A DNA stretch of 9,652 bases from NCBI GenBank assembly GCA_937976325.1, contig CALJSD010000104.1, positions 1-9,652 of the forward strand. The letters run 5' to 3'. The notes beneath the pieces are model-generated. The model searched no databases, had not been told where the DNA came from, and worked only from the letters and a program-made list of their open reading frames with translations. The stretch is from an uncultured Carnobacterium sp. GTDB lineage: Bacteria > Bacillota > Bacilli > Lactobacillales > Aerococcaceae. Below, piece after piece: positions 1 to 6,636 of the stretch (the first letter of the stretch is position 1; the number at the start of each line of letters is the position of its first letter). Made by a program: the position numbers and the translations under genes.

Positions 1-156
1 ACAGATAAGAAATATCTGGTATTCGGTAGAGCTTTTGAGCAGATGTTTATCGGACAGTCCGTAAATGACAACCGTACCATCTTTGACACACTTGATATAG
101 GCTGGAATCTGCTTGGACTTATGCCTAGAGGCGAGCTTGACAGAATCGATACAAAG
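1..156 (+). CDS. ntpB: V-type ATP synthase subunit B, C-terminal fragment (foreign to the rest of the window)
   Basis: Frame 1 is open from the first base and reads TDKKYLVFGRAFEQMF, then NRTIFDTLDIGWNLLG, then MPRGELDRIDTK. This matches, from memory, the C-terminal end of the non-catalytic B subunit of V/A-type ATP synthases, where an arginine-containing 'NR(S/T)I..TLD.GW.LL..(L/M)PR.EL.RID' stretch leads to the C-terminus. The start lies outside the window. Homology stops at about base 156, where Alu-like sequence begins; the frame runs on through it to a TGA at 187-189. The natural last residues, usually a 'DKYY'-like end, are therefore missing. The flavour resembles Clostridia/Lachnospiraceae, which is inference. 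No other ATPase subunit gene is nearby, and the fragment abuts human-type sequence, so I read it as a chimeric join rather than a gene of this organism. Confidence 0.8.
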
Positions 157-210
157 GGAACCCGGGAGGCAGAGGTTTCAGTGAGCTGAGATCGCGCCAC
201 TGCACTCCAG
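157..210 (+). repeat. Human/primate Alu SINE fragment (contaminant or chimeric insert)
   Basis: From 158 the sequence reads GAACCCGGGAGGC, continues with GTGAGCTGAGATCGCGCCAC and ends at CTGCACTCCAG (210). This is the well-known stretch of the Alu right or left monomer in sense orientation. Against the AluS consensus as I remember it, 50 of 53 bases agree; two of the three differences are CpG-to-TpG/CpA type changes typical of old genomic Alu copies. Alu elements exist only in primates. The piece is cut at both ends: the preceding bases are an ATPase gene and the following bases are fni. Nothing suggests it has a function here. Confidence 0.95.
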
Positions 211-614
211 GTCTCAGCATCGTAATGCGCACCAAGGTTCGCGAAGAGGATTCCATTTGGATTTTCCTGACGAATGACCTTGAAGCTTTCCGCACTTTCA
301 GGAAATTTCATCGCGATACTCATCGAACCTGTCGCCATTGCCATGCCTGTTTCACGAGCCAAGATGGCTAAACGCTGATTTAACGCAGTCGTGAGCGGAC
401 TTCCACCCGTGATGGCGTTGATGAAAAATGGAACGTCGAAGGTAAGCCCAGCAAGCTTTGTCTTTAGTGACACATCAGCCACATCAACGGTTGTGAAGGG
501 ATGGTGTACGAAGCGCGTTTCCACGAACTCTGGAGCGCTCGTTGCACGGTATTGCTGGTTCGCATGACCGACATGCTCGTCCTTTCGATTCATTTGTTGT
601 TGAAATAAATCCAT
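211..614 (-). CDS. fni: Type 2 isopentenyl-diphosphate delta-isomerase, N-terminal part (truncated by a chimeric junction)
   Basis: This gene encodes the FMN- and NADPH-dependent enzyme that interconverts IPP and DMAPP, the last step of the mevalonate route. The minus-strand reading begins MDLFQQQMNRKDEHVGHA. The RKDEH motif is characteristic of type 2 isomerases. It continues with PFFINAITGGS (the FMN-binding 'NAITGG' region) and MATGSMSIAM, and breaks off at ...FANLGAHYDAET. About 134 codons remain of roughly 340 expected. Two in-frame ATGs are possible, at 617 and 614; I prefer 614 because the GGAG at about 622-625 then sits some 7 bases away. The ribosome site overlaps the mvaK2 stop, so this is the fourth gene of the operon. 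Loss of the C-terminal part coincides exactly with Alu sequence and is probably artificial, not a mutation in the living cell. Confidence 0.93.
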
Positions 615-626
615 CATTAATCTCCT

Positions 627-1709
627 TTACCAGGCTTCAGCGATGGTCAGCGGAAGCACTTGAATTTGAGCCTTGGCCCATTTGGTTTCGATTTGTTGTC
701 GTTGTTGTTCGTTTTGTGTAAAGCAAATGCCGCAGTCGCCACCACCAGCGCCGGATGTTTTCGCGCAGGCACCGACTTGTTCTGCCAGATTGCAAAGCGT
801 TTGTAGTGCAGGTGTTTCGATTTCTAGCTGCATCACTTTTGCAAATTCATTTAAGAGTGCACGGTTAGCACGGATGCCTTCTTGTAAAGCTTTGATATCT
901 TTGTTCTCCCAAGCATTTTGTAGGCCTTGAACGATGGCATGACTCTTTTCTAAAAATTCTTTGTAAAAAGCACTGTCTGTTTCGACTTTGCGTTTCTTCT
1001 CGGTTGCTTGAATCAGTGAATCCGTGATAGCGACTTGTCCCGTCCATCCTACTAAGAGGGTGAAGTCTGGGATTTCTGGAAGGCGCTCAATCGTGAGGTC
1101 TTTCCAGTCAGAATCGCAAATTTCTTTGATCGTTTGGCTTTGTAATTGTTCGAGTAATGCGCTGCGGTCTGGACTTGTGTAATACACCATTCCTCCAAAA
1201 GAAGAGGCGGCGATATCTCCAAAGGATCCACGTTGGGATAGTCGAAGATTTGTTAAAACACTCAGCTTATAGACGAGTAGAGGCGTGTGCCGAGTCTTGT
1301 AAAAATCAAGAATCGCTTGAACCGTTGCGACTACAACGGCACCGCTGGAACCAAGTCCGTATTTAATACCACGCTTAGTGTCATCGAGTTCACTCGTTAT
1401 TGAAAGCGAGTAGAGGGCGTTCGTTGCTGTCCCGCATTCACGGACATATTGCTCTGCGACTAGAATCGCTTCTTCAACTAGTCTATAGGGATGCTCCCCC
1501 TTTGCGCAGAACTGTTCTCCTTCGCGCGTCCATTCCACAATCACGTCTGGATTTTGCGTAGAAGTTAAGGTTCCTACACTAGTAGCTTCGTCGATTGTGA
1601 CGGTTAAGTAGCGCGATACCGCTGCAACAATGGCACCATGTCCGGGTTCGACAACCGCATATTCTCCGGCGATAAAGAGTTTACCGGGAGCTTTTGAAGT
1701 AATCGTCAC
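627..1709 (-). CDS. mvaK2: Phosphomevalonate kinase
   Basis: The enzyme phosphorylates 5-phosphomevalonate to 5-diphosphomevalonate with ATP in the cytoplasm. It is a GHMP-superfamily kinase of about 360 residues. Visible motifs are the N-terminal KAPGKLFIAGEYAVVEPG (residues 6-23), the ATP-binding KYGLGSSGAVVVAT (about 116-129), RGSFGDIAAS (about 160-169) and the C-terminal glycine-rich KTSGAGGGDCGI (about 317-328). I chose the GTG at 1709 as start: the product then opens with TITSKAPGK, the usual spacing to the first GHMP motif, and an AAGGGA lies about 9 bases upstream. Another in-frame GTG at 1736 would add nine residues but would start inside mvaD without a clear ribosome site. With the 1709 start the gene begins 4 bases after the mvaD stop, pointing to translational coupling. 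fni follows 12 bases beyond its stop. Confidence 0.93.
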   Translation of the reverse strand: MTITSKAPGKLFIAGEYAVVEPGHGAIVAAVSRYLTVTIDEATSVGTLTSTQNPDVIVEWTREGEQFCAKGEHPYRLVEEAILVAEQYVRECGTATNALYSLSITSELDDTKRGIKYGLGSSGAVVVATVQAILDFYKTRHTPLLVYKLSVLTNLRLSQRGSFGDIAASSFGGMVYYTSPDRSALLEQLQSQTIKEICDSDWKDLTIERLPEIPDFTLLVGWTGQVAITDSLIQATEKKRKVETDSAFYKEFLEKSHAIVQGLQNAWENKDIKALQEGIRANRALLNEFAKVMQLEIETPALQTLCNLAEQVGACAKTSGAGGGDCGICFTQNEQQRQQIETKWAKAQIQVLPLTIAEAW

Positions 1710-1713
1710 GCGC

Positions 1714-2736
1714 TCACTTCCCTTCGAAAGCCGCACGAGAAGCGTTCCATTCGTCTTCAGTTAACGTGCGAATGCCTTCTCCTGGAAGCGTAGGAATCAA
1801 TTTTTCGCTCGGGAATACTTTGCCAAGCTCTTCCATAATCGCTGGAATATCACTTGCCTTGCAGATGACTTTGACGTTTGGCCCAGCATCCATCGTGAAG
1901 TAGGCCGGAATACCTCGTTCTTCTCGAATCGTACGAATCGTTTGTTGGGCGATAATACTCTCCGGTTCAAAATAACAGAATGGAGGGTTACTTGCCAGCA
2001 TCGTAGCGTGCATTTTCATGCCGTTAAATTCCGCAATAGAGCCGATACGATGAATGTCGCGGTCCTTGATGGCCTCTTTGATGTCGGCTAAATCGGTCGC
2101 CGCTGAAGTGACCCAACCTTCGTAAAATGGTGAAGTCGAAACGGTCAACTCCATGCCGGCACGACTGGAAATCTTCTTCTCGGCCGCGCTCACGACGATA
2201 ATAATCATCCCGATGTCAAAATTCGCATCGTCGACAGGGATGGCCATGCTATTTTCGTTGGAGTCACCCTTGTTCCATTCGACAAATCCGCCAAAGAGAC
2301 TACGAGTAGCACTACCGCTACCACGACGCGCATAAGTCGATAATTGTTGAGCGGGCATACGAAGACCTGTCGCCTCGTTCATCGCACCTGCCAGTGCCGC
2401 AAAGGCGGAAGCAGAGCTCGCAAGGCCTGCTGCTGTCGGTACGAAGTTCAAGCTCTCGACACGAGCACGACGCGTATCCCCCGTTTCAGCACGGAACAAG
2501 TCTAAGAAGCGCGTGATTTTAGCCGTCGCCGCTTCGTCTTGTTTCACCCCGTTAAGATAGAACTCGTCTTCAGTTAAGGCGTCTGTCAGTTCAACTTTTG
2601 TATCGGTATAAAACGCTTCGAGGGTCAAAGAAAGGCTACTATTCATCGGAATGAAGAGCTCCTTATTTTCCTTTCCCCAATATTTAATCAGTGCGATATT
2701 TGTATGCGCACGCGTGATTCCAATATTCGATGTCAT
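1714..2736 (-). CDS. mvaD: Diphosphomevalonate decarboxylase
   Basis: The enzyme converts mevalonate 5-diphosphate to isopentenyl diphosphate, with ATP-dependent phosphorylation, loss of phosphate and decarboxylation. The 340-residue product is full length for the family. Diagnostic motifs are AHTNIALIKYWGK (residues 10-22), the GHMP phosphate loop AAGLASSASAFAALA (102-116), GSGSATRSLFGGFVEW (139-154) and YFTMDAGPNVKVIC near residue 280, which carries the catalytic aspartate. The ATG at 2736 overlaps the mvaK1 stop in an ATGA arrangement (shared bases 2733-2736), and GGAG lies about 9 bases upstream inside mvaK1. It is the second gene of the operon and depends on transcription from the mvaK1 promoter. 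Confidence 0.97.
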   Translation of the reverse strand: MTSNIGITRAHTNIALIKYWGKENKELFIPMNSSLSLTLEAFYTDTKVELTDALTEDEFYLNGVKQDEAATAKITRFLDLFRAETGDTRRARVESLNFVPTAAGLASSASAFAALAGAMNEATGLRMPAQQLSTYARRGSGSATRSLFGGFVEWNKGDSNENSMAIPVDDANFDIGMIIIVVSAAEKKISSRAGMELTVSTSPFYEGWVTSAATDLADIKEAIKDRDIHRIGSIAEFNGMKMHATMLASNPPFCYFEPESIIAQQTIRTIREERGIPAYFTMDAGPNVKVICKASDIPAIMEELGKVFPSEKLIPTLPGEGIRTLTEDEWNASRAAFEGK

Positions 2737-3707
2737 TTGGTATTCTCCTTTTTCGCCAGCGACTGAATCCAGACCGCCTGCGCTCCTTGTTTCATGAATT
2801 GTTCTTGTAAATGAAGGGCATCTTCCTCAGTTTCGACGAGAGCAATCATGCATCCGCCAAGGCCACCGCCAGTGACTTTTGCCCCGAGTGCGTTGTTTTG
2901 ATGGGCCGTATCGACGAGTGTATCGATGACGTCATGCGACACGCCAAGTTGTTGGAGGCGTTCATGATTTTCGCTCATCAGTTGCCCTAGTTTTTGTGGG
3001 TCTTGTTCCTCAATCGCCGCTTTCGTTTCGTTGACGATAGCGCCAATCGATTGGACCGCATCCGAACCCGTCTCCTGTGTAGTAGGGTCGATGATGCGTT
3101 CTTGCAAGGTGCTCACATGATGCACCGCCTGTTTCGTATTTCCAGTGACCCCAGAGTCGGCAATCACGAGGTAGGCCGGCATATCGAGGTCGAGCGTTTT
3201 TAGTTCTTGTTCTTTTTGGAAAAATACAGGACGTGTTCCGCTCGTTGTCGCCGTATCCACGCCACTCGGATTTCCATGCGAAATCGTTTCTGCGCCTTGA
3301 ACGATGTCCCATAAGGTTTCTTCAGGAAGAGTCGTATCCAAGAAATCGAAAATAGCACGCACGATCGCAACACTGACCGCAGCGCTCGAGCCCATTCCAC
3401 GTTCTGCAGGAATCGTAGACTCAATCGAGAGCGTAAACGCATGAGCCGTCACTTCTTTAAAAGAGGCCGCTTTGAAAGCTTCGCGAATCGCAAATTGTAG
3501 CCCTGCCATCGAAGTAGGCATCTCATCCACGTCGCCTGTATAAAGTTCACATTGAATCGTTTGGCCTGTCTCAGAAGAGACGATATCCGCCTTCACGTAA
3601 ACCGCGTCAATTGGCAGTGCAATCGCAGGTTCGTGGTACACAACGGCATGTTCACCGGCTAGAATAATCTTCCCGTTTGCCAGGCCTGTTCCTGTTTGTG
3701 GTTTCAT
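2733..3707 (-). CDS. mvaK1: Mevalonate kinase
   Basis: The enzyme phosphorylates mevalonate to 5-phosphomevalonate, the first of three kinase/decarboxylase steps encoded in this operon. The 324-residue GHMP kinase shows GLANGKIILAGEHAVVY (residues 8-24), the ATP-binding PAERGMGSSAAVSVAI (100-115), HGNPSGVDTA (144-153) with the putative catalytic Asp151, and KVTGGGLGGCMIAL (277-290). The frame is open to an ATG at 3740, giving 335 residues. I prefer the ATG at 3707 because an AAAGGA sits about 8 bases upstream and the best promoter has its -10 at 3739-3744, so the transcript would begin after the distal ATG. The usual family N-terminus also fits 3707. It is the first gene of the operon. Confidence 0.95.
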   Translation of the reverse strand: MKPQTGTGLANGKIILAGEHAVVYHEPAIALPIDAVYVKADIVSSETGQTIQCELYTGDVDEMPTSMAGLQFAIREAFKAASFKEVTAHAFTLSIESTIPAERGMGSSAAVSVAIVRAIFDFLDTTLPEETLWDIVQGAETISHGNPSGVDTATTSGTRPVFFQKEQELKTLDLDMPAYLVIADSGVTGNTKQAVHHVSTLQERIIDPTTQETGSDAVQSIGAIVNETKAAIEEQDPQKLGQLMSENHERLQQLGVSHDVIDTLVDTAHQNNALGAKVTGGGLGGCMIALVETEEDALHLQEQFMKQGAQAVWIQSLAKKENTK

Positions 3708-3738
3708 ACGACAAATCCTTTCCTTATATTCACTTTTC

Positions 3739-3767
3739 ATTCTACTAAATCCACGCCCTTACGTAAA
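3739..3767 (-). promoter_or_regulatory. Probable sigma-A promoter of the mevalonate operon
   Basis: On the minus strand TTTACG (3767-3762) is followed by a 17-base spacer and TAGAAT (3744-3739). These match the TTGACA and TATAAT consensus at 4 of 6 and 5 of 6 positions. Transcription would start near 3732, giving a leader of about 25 bases that contains the AAAGGA ribosome site of mvaK1. This is a consensus match by eye, not a measured start. Confidence 0.55.
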
Positions 3768-3810
3768 CAAACACGGCGATTTCATGGGAAAAACTTAAAT
3801 TTATAAGAAA

Positions 3811-3839
3811 TAGAAACCGTGTTCAACTTGTGGTACAAT
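3811..3839 (+). promoter_or_regulatory. Probable extended -10 promoter of coaA
   Basis: TAGAAA (3811-3816) and TACAAT (3834-3839) are separated by 17 bases, and the TGG just before the -10 gives an extended -10 (TGGTACAAT). The start would be near 3846, about 30 bases before coaA. It faces away from the mevalonate operon promoter. A 7-base inverted repeat (AACACGG 3770-3776, CCGTGTT 3817-3823) lies between the two promoters. Confidence 0.6.
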
Positions 3840-3877
3840 TCAAGAATAGGACTCAGTAGCTGAAGGAGACGAATCCG

Positions 3878-4801
3878 TTGAAAGAAAACGAGACGTATTA
3901 CAAAATTCAAAGAAGTGAGTGGAGCCAGTACGAAGGCGCCCATCCATTCACAATGACGAGCGACGAACTTGAGCACTTAACATCGTTAAACGACCGCATT
4001 TCCCTACAGGACGTGCAAGAAGTGTATGTGCCAATGCTCGATTATTTCGATTTATACTTTAAAAAACATATTGAATTACGCACGGAGGAACAGCAATTTC
4101 TTCATCAAACGAAGAAGACAGTACCGTTTATTATCGGAGTTTCAGGAAGTGTGGCCGTTGGGAAGAGTACGACAGCCCGCTTGATGCAAACGATGCTGCA
4201 ACAACGCTACCCGGATAAGCGCGTGTTCCTAATGACAACGGACGGATTCTTATTACCGACTCAGGAGCTGATTAACCGCGGAATCTTGGATCGCAAAGGC
4301 TTCCCGGAAAGTTACGACATGGAAGCTCTCGTTCATTTCTTACTCGAAGTGAAGACGGGAAATCCAAGCGTGGATGCGCCAGTGTATTCGCATGAGATTT
4401 ACGATATTGTGCCAGGGGAAGTGCAGACGATTGAGTCGCCTGATATCTTGATTGTTGAGGGGATTAATGTGTTGCAACTGCCGCCAAATCGTGAAATTTA
4501 CGTGAGTGATTTCTTCGACTGGTCGATTTTCGTAGATGCCGATGCAACGCTGATTGAGCAATGGTACTTGGAGCGGTTCGAATTGTTGATGGACCGTGCG
4601 AAATCACAACCGGATAACTATTACTATCAATATGCGATTGGGAATCGTGCGGACGCGATTGCGATGGCGAAAGATGTGTGGCAGAAGACTAACCTGAAGA
4701 ACCTTAAGGAATACATCTTACCAACGAAAACCCGCGCCGACTTCATCCTACATAAAACTGTGGGACATCATATTGATTTTGTGCAAATTAAAAAATATTA
4801 G
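3878..4801 (+). CDS. coaA: Type I pantothenate kinase
   Basis: The enzyme phosphorylates pantothenate with ATP, the committed and usually CoA-inhibited step of coenzyme A synthesis. The 307-residue length is normal for bacterial CoaA, a member of the P-loop PRK-like kinase fold. Seen in the sequence are the N-terminal YYKIQRSEW, the Walker A loop GVSGSVAVGKSTTAR (residues 87-101), MTTDGFLLP after it, KGFPESYD, and ILIVEGINVLQ as the Walker-B-like strand. The C-terminus shows YYYQYAIG and ILPTKTRADFILHK. The start is a TTG at 3878, supported by GAAGGAGA at 3862-3869. The next in-frame ATG would remove 25 residues including the conserved N-terminus. It is transcribed alone, divergently from the mevalonate genes, and is followed by a structured element and a likely terminator. 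Confidence 0.96.
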   Translation: MKENETYYKIQRSEWSQYEGAHPFTMTSDELEHLTSLNDRISLQDVQEVYVPMLDYFDLYFKKHIELRTEEQQFLHQTKKTVPFIIGVSGSVAVGKSTTARLMQTMLQQRYPDKRVFLMTTDGFLLPTQELINRGILDRKGFPESYDMEALVHFLLEVKTGNPSVDAPVYSHEIYDIVPGEVQTIESPDILIVEGINVLQLPPNREIYVSDFFDWSIFVDADATLIEQWYLERFELLMDRAKSQPDNYYYQYAIGNRADAIAMAKDVWQKTNLKNLKEYILPTKTRADFILHKTVGHHIDFVQIKKY

Positions 4802-4805
4802 GTAT

Positions 4806-4994
4806 ATCGATTACTCAAAATCCTTGCGGATTTTTTTATAATCACTGTAATGGGGCACCGGATTGAGCCTACGTCTCAATCTCTACCAAGCTTCAAACTG
4901 ACTCTACGGGTTTAACCCTAGAGTCAGTAATTCACATTGGTTGCTATCCCCCATTACTGCGATTATAAAATCCGCTTGATTTTGAGTAATCGAT
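4806..4994. repeat. 189-base long inverted repeat with a three-way-junction fold (MITE-like element or structured RNA)
   Basis: The outer arms pair almost throughout. A perfect 17-base stem (4806-4822 with 4978-4994, ATCGATTACTCAAAATC) is followed by GCGGATTTT/AAAATCCGC (4826-4834 with 4967-4975), ATAATC/GATTAT (4838-4843 with 4961-4966) and GTAATGGGG/CCCCATTAC (4847-4855 with 4949-4957). That is about 41 pairs in four blocks. Inside are a side hairpin (GATTGAG 4861-4867 with CTCAATC 4875-4881) and an inner arm: ACCAA/TTGGT (4885-4889 with 4937-4941), then ACTGACTCTA/TAGAGTCAGT (4897-4906 with 4919-4928), capped by GGGT/ACCC. No reading frame of note is inside. TAT occurs on both flanks (4803-4805, 4995-4997), possibly a TA-type target duplication but too short to prove it. 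It could be a non-autonomous transposon relic, a bidirectional terminator or a structured RNA. Confidence 0.8.
4817..4837 (+). terminator. Probable intrinsic terminator of coaA (left arm of the larger element)
   Basis: AAAATCC (4817-4823), loop TTGC, GGATTTT (4828-4834), then further Ts to 4837, starting 16 bases after the coaA stop. The stem is short (7 pairs, only two of them G-C), so efficiency may be modest. The same bases also pair with the far arm of the 189-base element, giving a competing fold. Confidence 0.5.
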
Positions 4995-5001
4995 TATTTT
5001 T

Positions 5002-5132
5002 TTAAAACAATATTTGTGCCCTGTTTTAGTAGGTGAAGCGGTACGGGATTCTTAGTAAGAGTACGGGGAATCGTAAAAAAGAATACATCTACGACCGCTC
5101 AAAAAAATAATTTTTAAAAACTCAAAATCCTG
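5002..5132. other. Gene-free stretch with a small imperfect hairpin and a short direct repeat
   Basis: No convincing gene is present on either strand. AGCGGT (5037-5042) can pair with ACCGCT (5094-5099), enclosing ATTC/GAAT (5048-5051 with 5068-5071) and TACG/CGTA (5042-5045 with 5072-5075 region). GTACGGG occurs twice 20 bases apart (5041 and 5061). ACTCAAAATCC at 5120-5130 repeats the bases at 4813-4823 in the adjacent long inverted repeat. The remainder is A/T-rich. The structure is modest and its function unknown. Confidence 0.35.
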
Positions 5133-5161
5133 TTTAAAACGCGGAATAGTAGTGGTAAAAT
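5133..5161 (+). promoter_or_regulatory. Probable promoter for the methyltransferase-like gene
   Basis: TTTAAA (5133-5138), a 17-base spacer and TAAAAT (5156-5161) match the -35 and -10 consensus at 4 of 6 and 5 of 6. The predicted start is near 5168, giving a 48-base leader with GAGGTGA before the ATG at 5216. The downstream hydrolase gene has no separate promoter that I can see and is probably cotranscribed. Confidence 0.5.
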
Positions 5162-5215
5162 GTAGGTGAAAAAATGTAGCTTGTAGTATGGTTTCTTTAA
5201 CAATGAGGTGAGAAC

Positions 5216-5719
5216 ATGTACTTAAAAAGTAATCAAGATAAACGTCAAAAAATACCGACTGATGGAGTTGGGCCGTATCTATGGGGGATTCTACTTGTGA
5301 TGAATTTGGCTGGTTGGATGCTGAGTCAGTCAGTGCTCCAGAGTGGACTACTGAAGGGTGGTTTCCAAGATTTGTTTTACCTGATAGGCATTCTCTTAAT
5401 GCTCGTTGCAGCGAGAATTCAGTGGCTCAGCGGGGTTAAATCAGGTGTTAGCACGAGCTTCCAAAGCGATGAACTCAAAACGACTGGAATTTACGCGCGC
5501 ACACGCAATCCGATTTACTTTTCGTGGTGGCTCTGCAGTAGTGGAGCTATCCTCTGCGTGCATAATGTGTGGTTACTGCTCCTGATCCCGATTCAGTGGG
5601 TAATCTTAACCGTCGTGATTATTAATACTGAGGAAAAATGGCTCTACGAACTACATGGTGAGGCCTATAAGGATTATTGTGCAAGAGTAAACCGATGGAT
5701 TCCGTTGAAGAAATTTTGA
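5216..5719 (+). CDS. Isoprenylcysteine carboxyl methyltransferase-like integral membrane protein
   Basis: The 167-residue product has three to four hydrophobic segments (about 21-38, 52-68, 103-116 and 118-136). It carries the signature of the ICMT/phospholipid methyltransferase family: TGIYARTRNPIYFSWW (residues 90-105) and EEKWLYELHGEAYKDYC followed by VNRWIP (139-163). In the family these regions bind S-adenosylmethionine and form the catalytic site at the membrane. Bacterial members mostly have unknown substrates; true prenylcysteine proteins are not known here, so the name denotes family only. GAGGTG at 5205-5210 supports the ATG at 5216. The metallo-beta-lactamase-fold gene starts 40 bases after its stop on the same strand, so the two may form a small operon. 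Confidence 0.85.
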   Translation: MYLKSNQDKRQKIPTDGVGPYLWGILLVMNLAGWMLSQSVLQSGLLKGGFQDLFYLIGILLMLVAARIQWLSGVKSGVSTSFQSDELKTTGIYARTRNPIYFSWWLCSSGAILCVHNVWLLLLIPIQWVILTVVIINTEEKWLYELHGEAYKDYCARVNRWIPLKKF

Positions 5720-5759
5720 TTTTAGAATCTCCAAGGCAAAGGAATTAAGGTGAAAAGCG

Positions 5760-6623
5760 ATGGCGAAAAAAGATTCTTTAAAGCAACAAAAGTTTATGTC
5801 GTTTATGTTTAGAGGAAAAGAAATTTTCAAACCGCTGAACACAGGAACTATCGACGAAAGAGTAAGTTGTATCCGGGAATATGTGGCCAACATTTACTTT
5901 TACACCAAAGATGGCTACACGATTATGATTGACGCCGGATATAACTATGACAAACTTGCCGAGAAGATGCGGTGGATCGATATTCGTCCAGAAAGTATCA
6001 ACGAGATTCTCATTACGCACCAAGATACGGACCACGTTGGAGCGATAGAAGTCGATAGCCAGGGGTTATTTAAAAAGGCAAAAATCTATGTGGGTCGTGT
6101 GGAGAATGACTACTTAGAAGGCCGAGTTCGTCGCAAAGTATACTGGGGGCTCTATAAACTTCCGCAAGTGCATATCGAAAATGACAAAACATTGATAGAA
6201 GATGGGGAGATTTTCTATATTCACGATATTAAAATCAAAGCCTTTCTTGTACCTGGTCATACGTGGGGACATTTAGTGTATTTAATCGATGATGCGTATT
6301 TGTTTACCGGGGATACGATTTGGTTTGGTGCGGATGGTGGTTATGCGTTTTTAAACACGCTCGCAGAAGATAGAAAATTACAAAGTGTATCGTTGAAACG
6401 ACTAGAAGAAAAGCTCAGAAAGAGAAATCTTTCGCTAAAAATCATTACAGGTCATACCGGATGGACAGATGACTTTGAGTTTGCATTTCGTCATGTAGAT
6501 GAAATCTGTAATGCCCTGAAGCGTAAACCGAAAGTGCAAGACCCGAAAGCTCCGTATGATGGGTTCGATGAAAGTGACGATACCGAGGAAAAAGCAAGAA
6601 CGGTAATTCTTGAAAAATGTTAA
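5760..6623 (+). CDS. Metallo-beta-lactamase-fold hydrolase
   Basis: The 287-residue cytoplasmic protein (no signal peptide seen) has the order of metal-binding motifs typical of the fold: THQDTDHVGAI (residues 86-96), VPGHTWGHLVYL (about 164-175), LFTGDTIWFG (181-190) and ITGHTG (229-234). Likely ligands are His87, Asp91, His92, His167, Asp185 and His232. The classical HxHxDH is here HxDxDH, with Asp89 in place of the second histidine, a variant I recall from some Firmicute members. The last 30-odd residues are charged and acidic (DGFDESDDTEE) and not part of the core fold. Substrate cannot be told from sequence; a glyoxalase II-like thioesterase or lactonase is possible. AAGGTGA at about 5747 precedes the ATG. 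A strong terminator follows at 6637. Confidence 0.88.
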   Translation: MAKKDSLKQQKFMSFMFRGKEIFKPLNTGTIDERVSCIREYVANIYFYTKDGYTIMIDAGYNYDKLAEKMRWIDIRPESINEILITHQDTDHVGAIEVDSQGLFKKAKIYVGRVENDYLEGRVRRKVYWGLYKLPQVHIENDKTLIEDGEIFYIHDIKIKAFLVPGHTWGHLVYLIDDAYLFTGDTIWFGADGGYAFLNTLAEDRKLQSVSLKRLEEKLRKRNLSLKIITGHTGWTDDFEFAFRHVDEICNALKRKPKVQDPKAPYDGFDESDDTEEKARTVILEKC

Positions 6624-6636
6624 ATGAATACAATCT

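Noticed and set aside
157..210. Alu-like sequence as a genuine horizontal transfer from human to bacterium
   Set aside because: It is cut at both ends, joined to an unrelated ATPase gene and interrupts fni at the very end of the contig. A technical chimera explains all of this more simply.
673..1366. Plus-strand open frames of 85 and 69 codons and a minus-strand 60-codon frame inside mvaK2
   Set aside because: They are shadows of the well-supported kinase gene, lack ribosome sites and show no recognisable protein features.
3010..3442. Other-frame open stretches of 80-100 codons within mvaK1
   Set aside because: Compositional shadows of the mevalonate kinase gene in the other frames; no start signal or family resemblance.
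3708..3740. Upstream ATG at 3740 as the mvaK1 start
   Set aside because: No ribosome site precedes it and the best promoter -10 overlaps it; the ATG at 3707 has a good site and fits the family N-terminus.
5216..5719. A functional link between the isoprenylcysteine methyltransferase-like protein and the mevalonate operon
   Set aside because: The family name is historical; bacterial members are not shown to act on prenylated proteins and the gene is not in the mevalonate operon.
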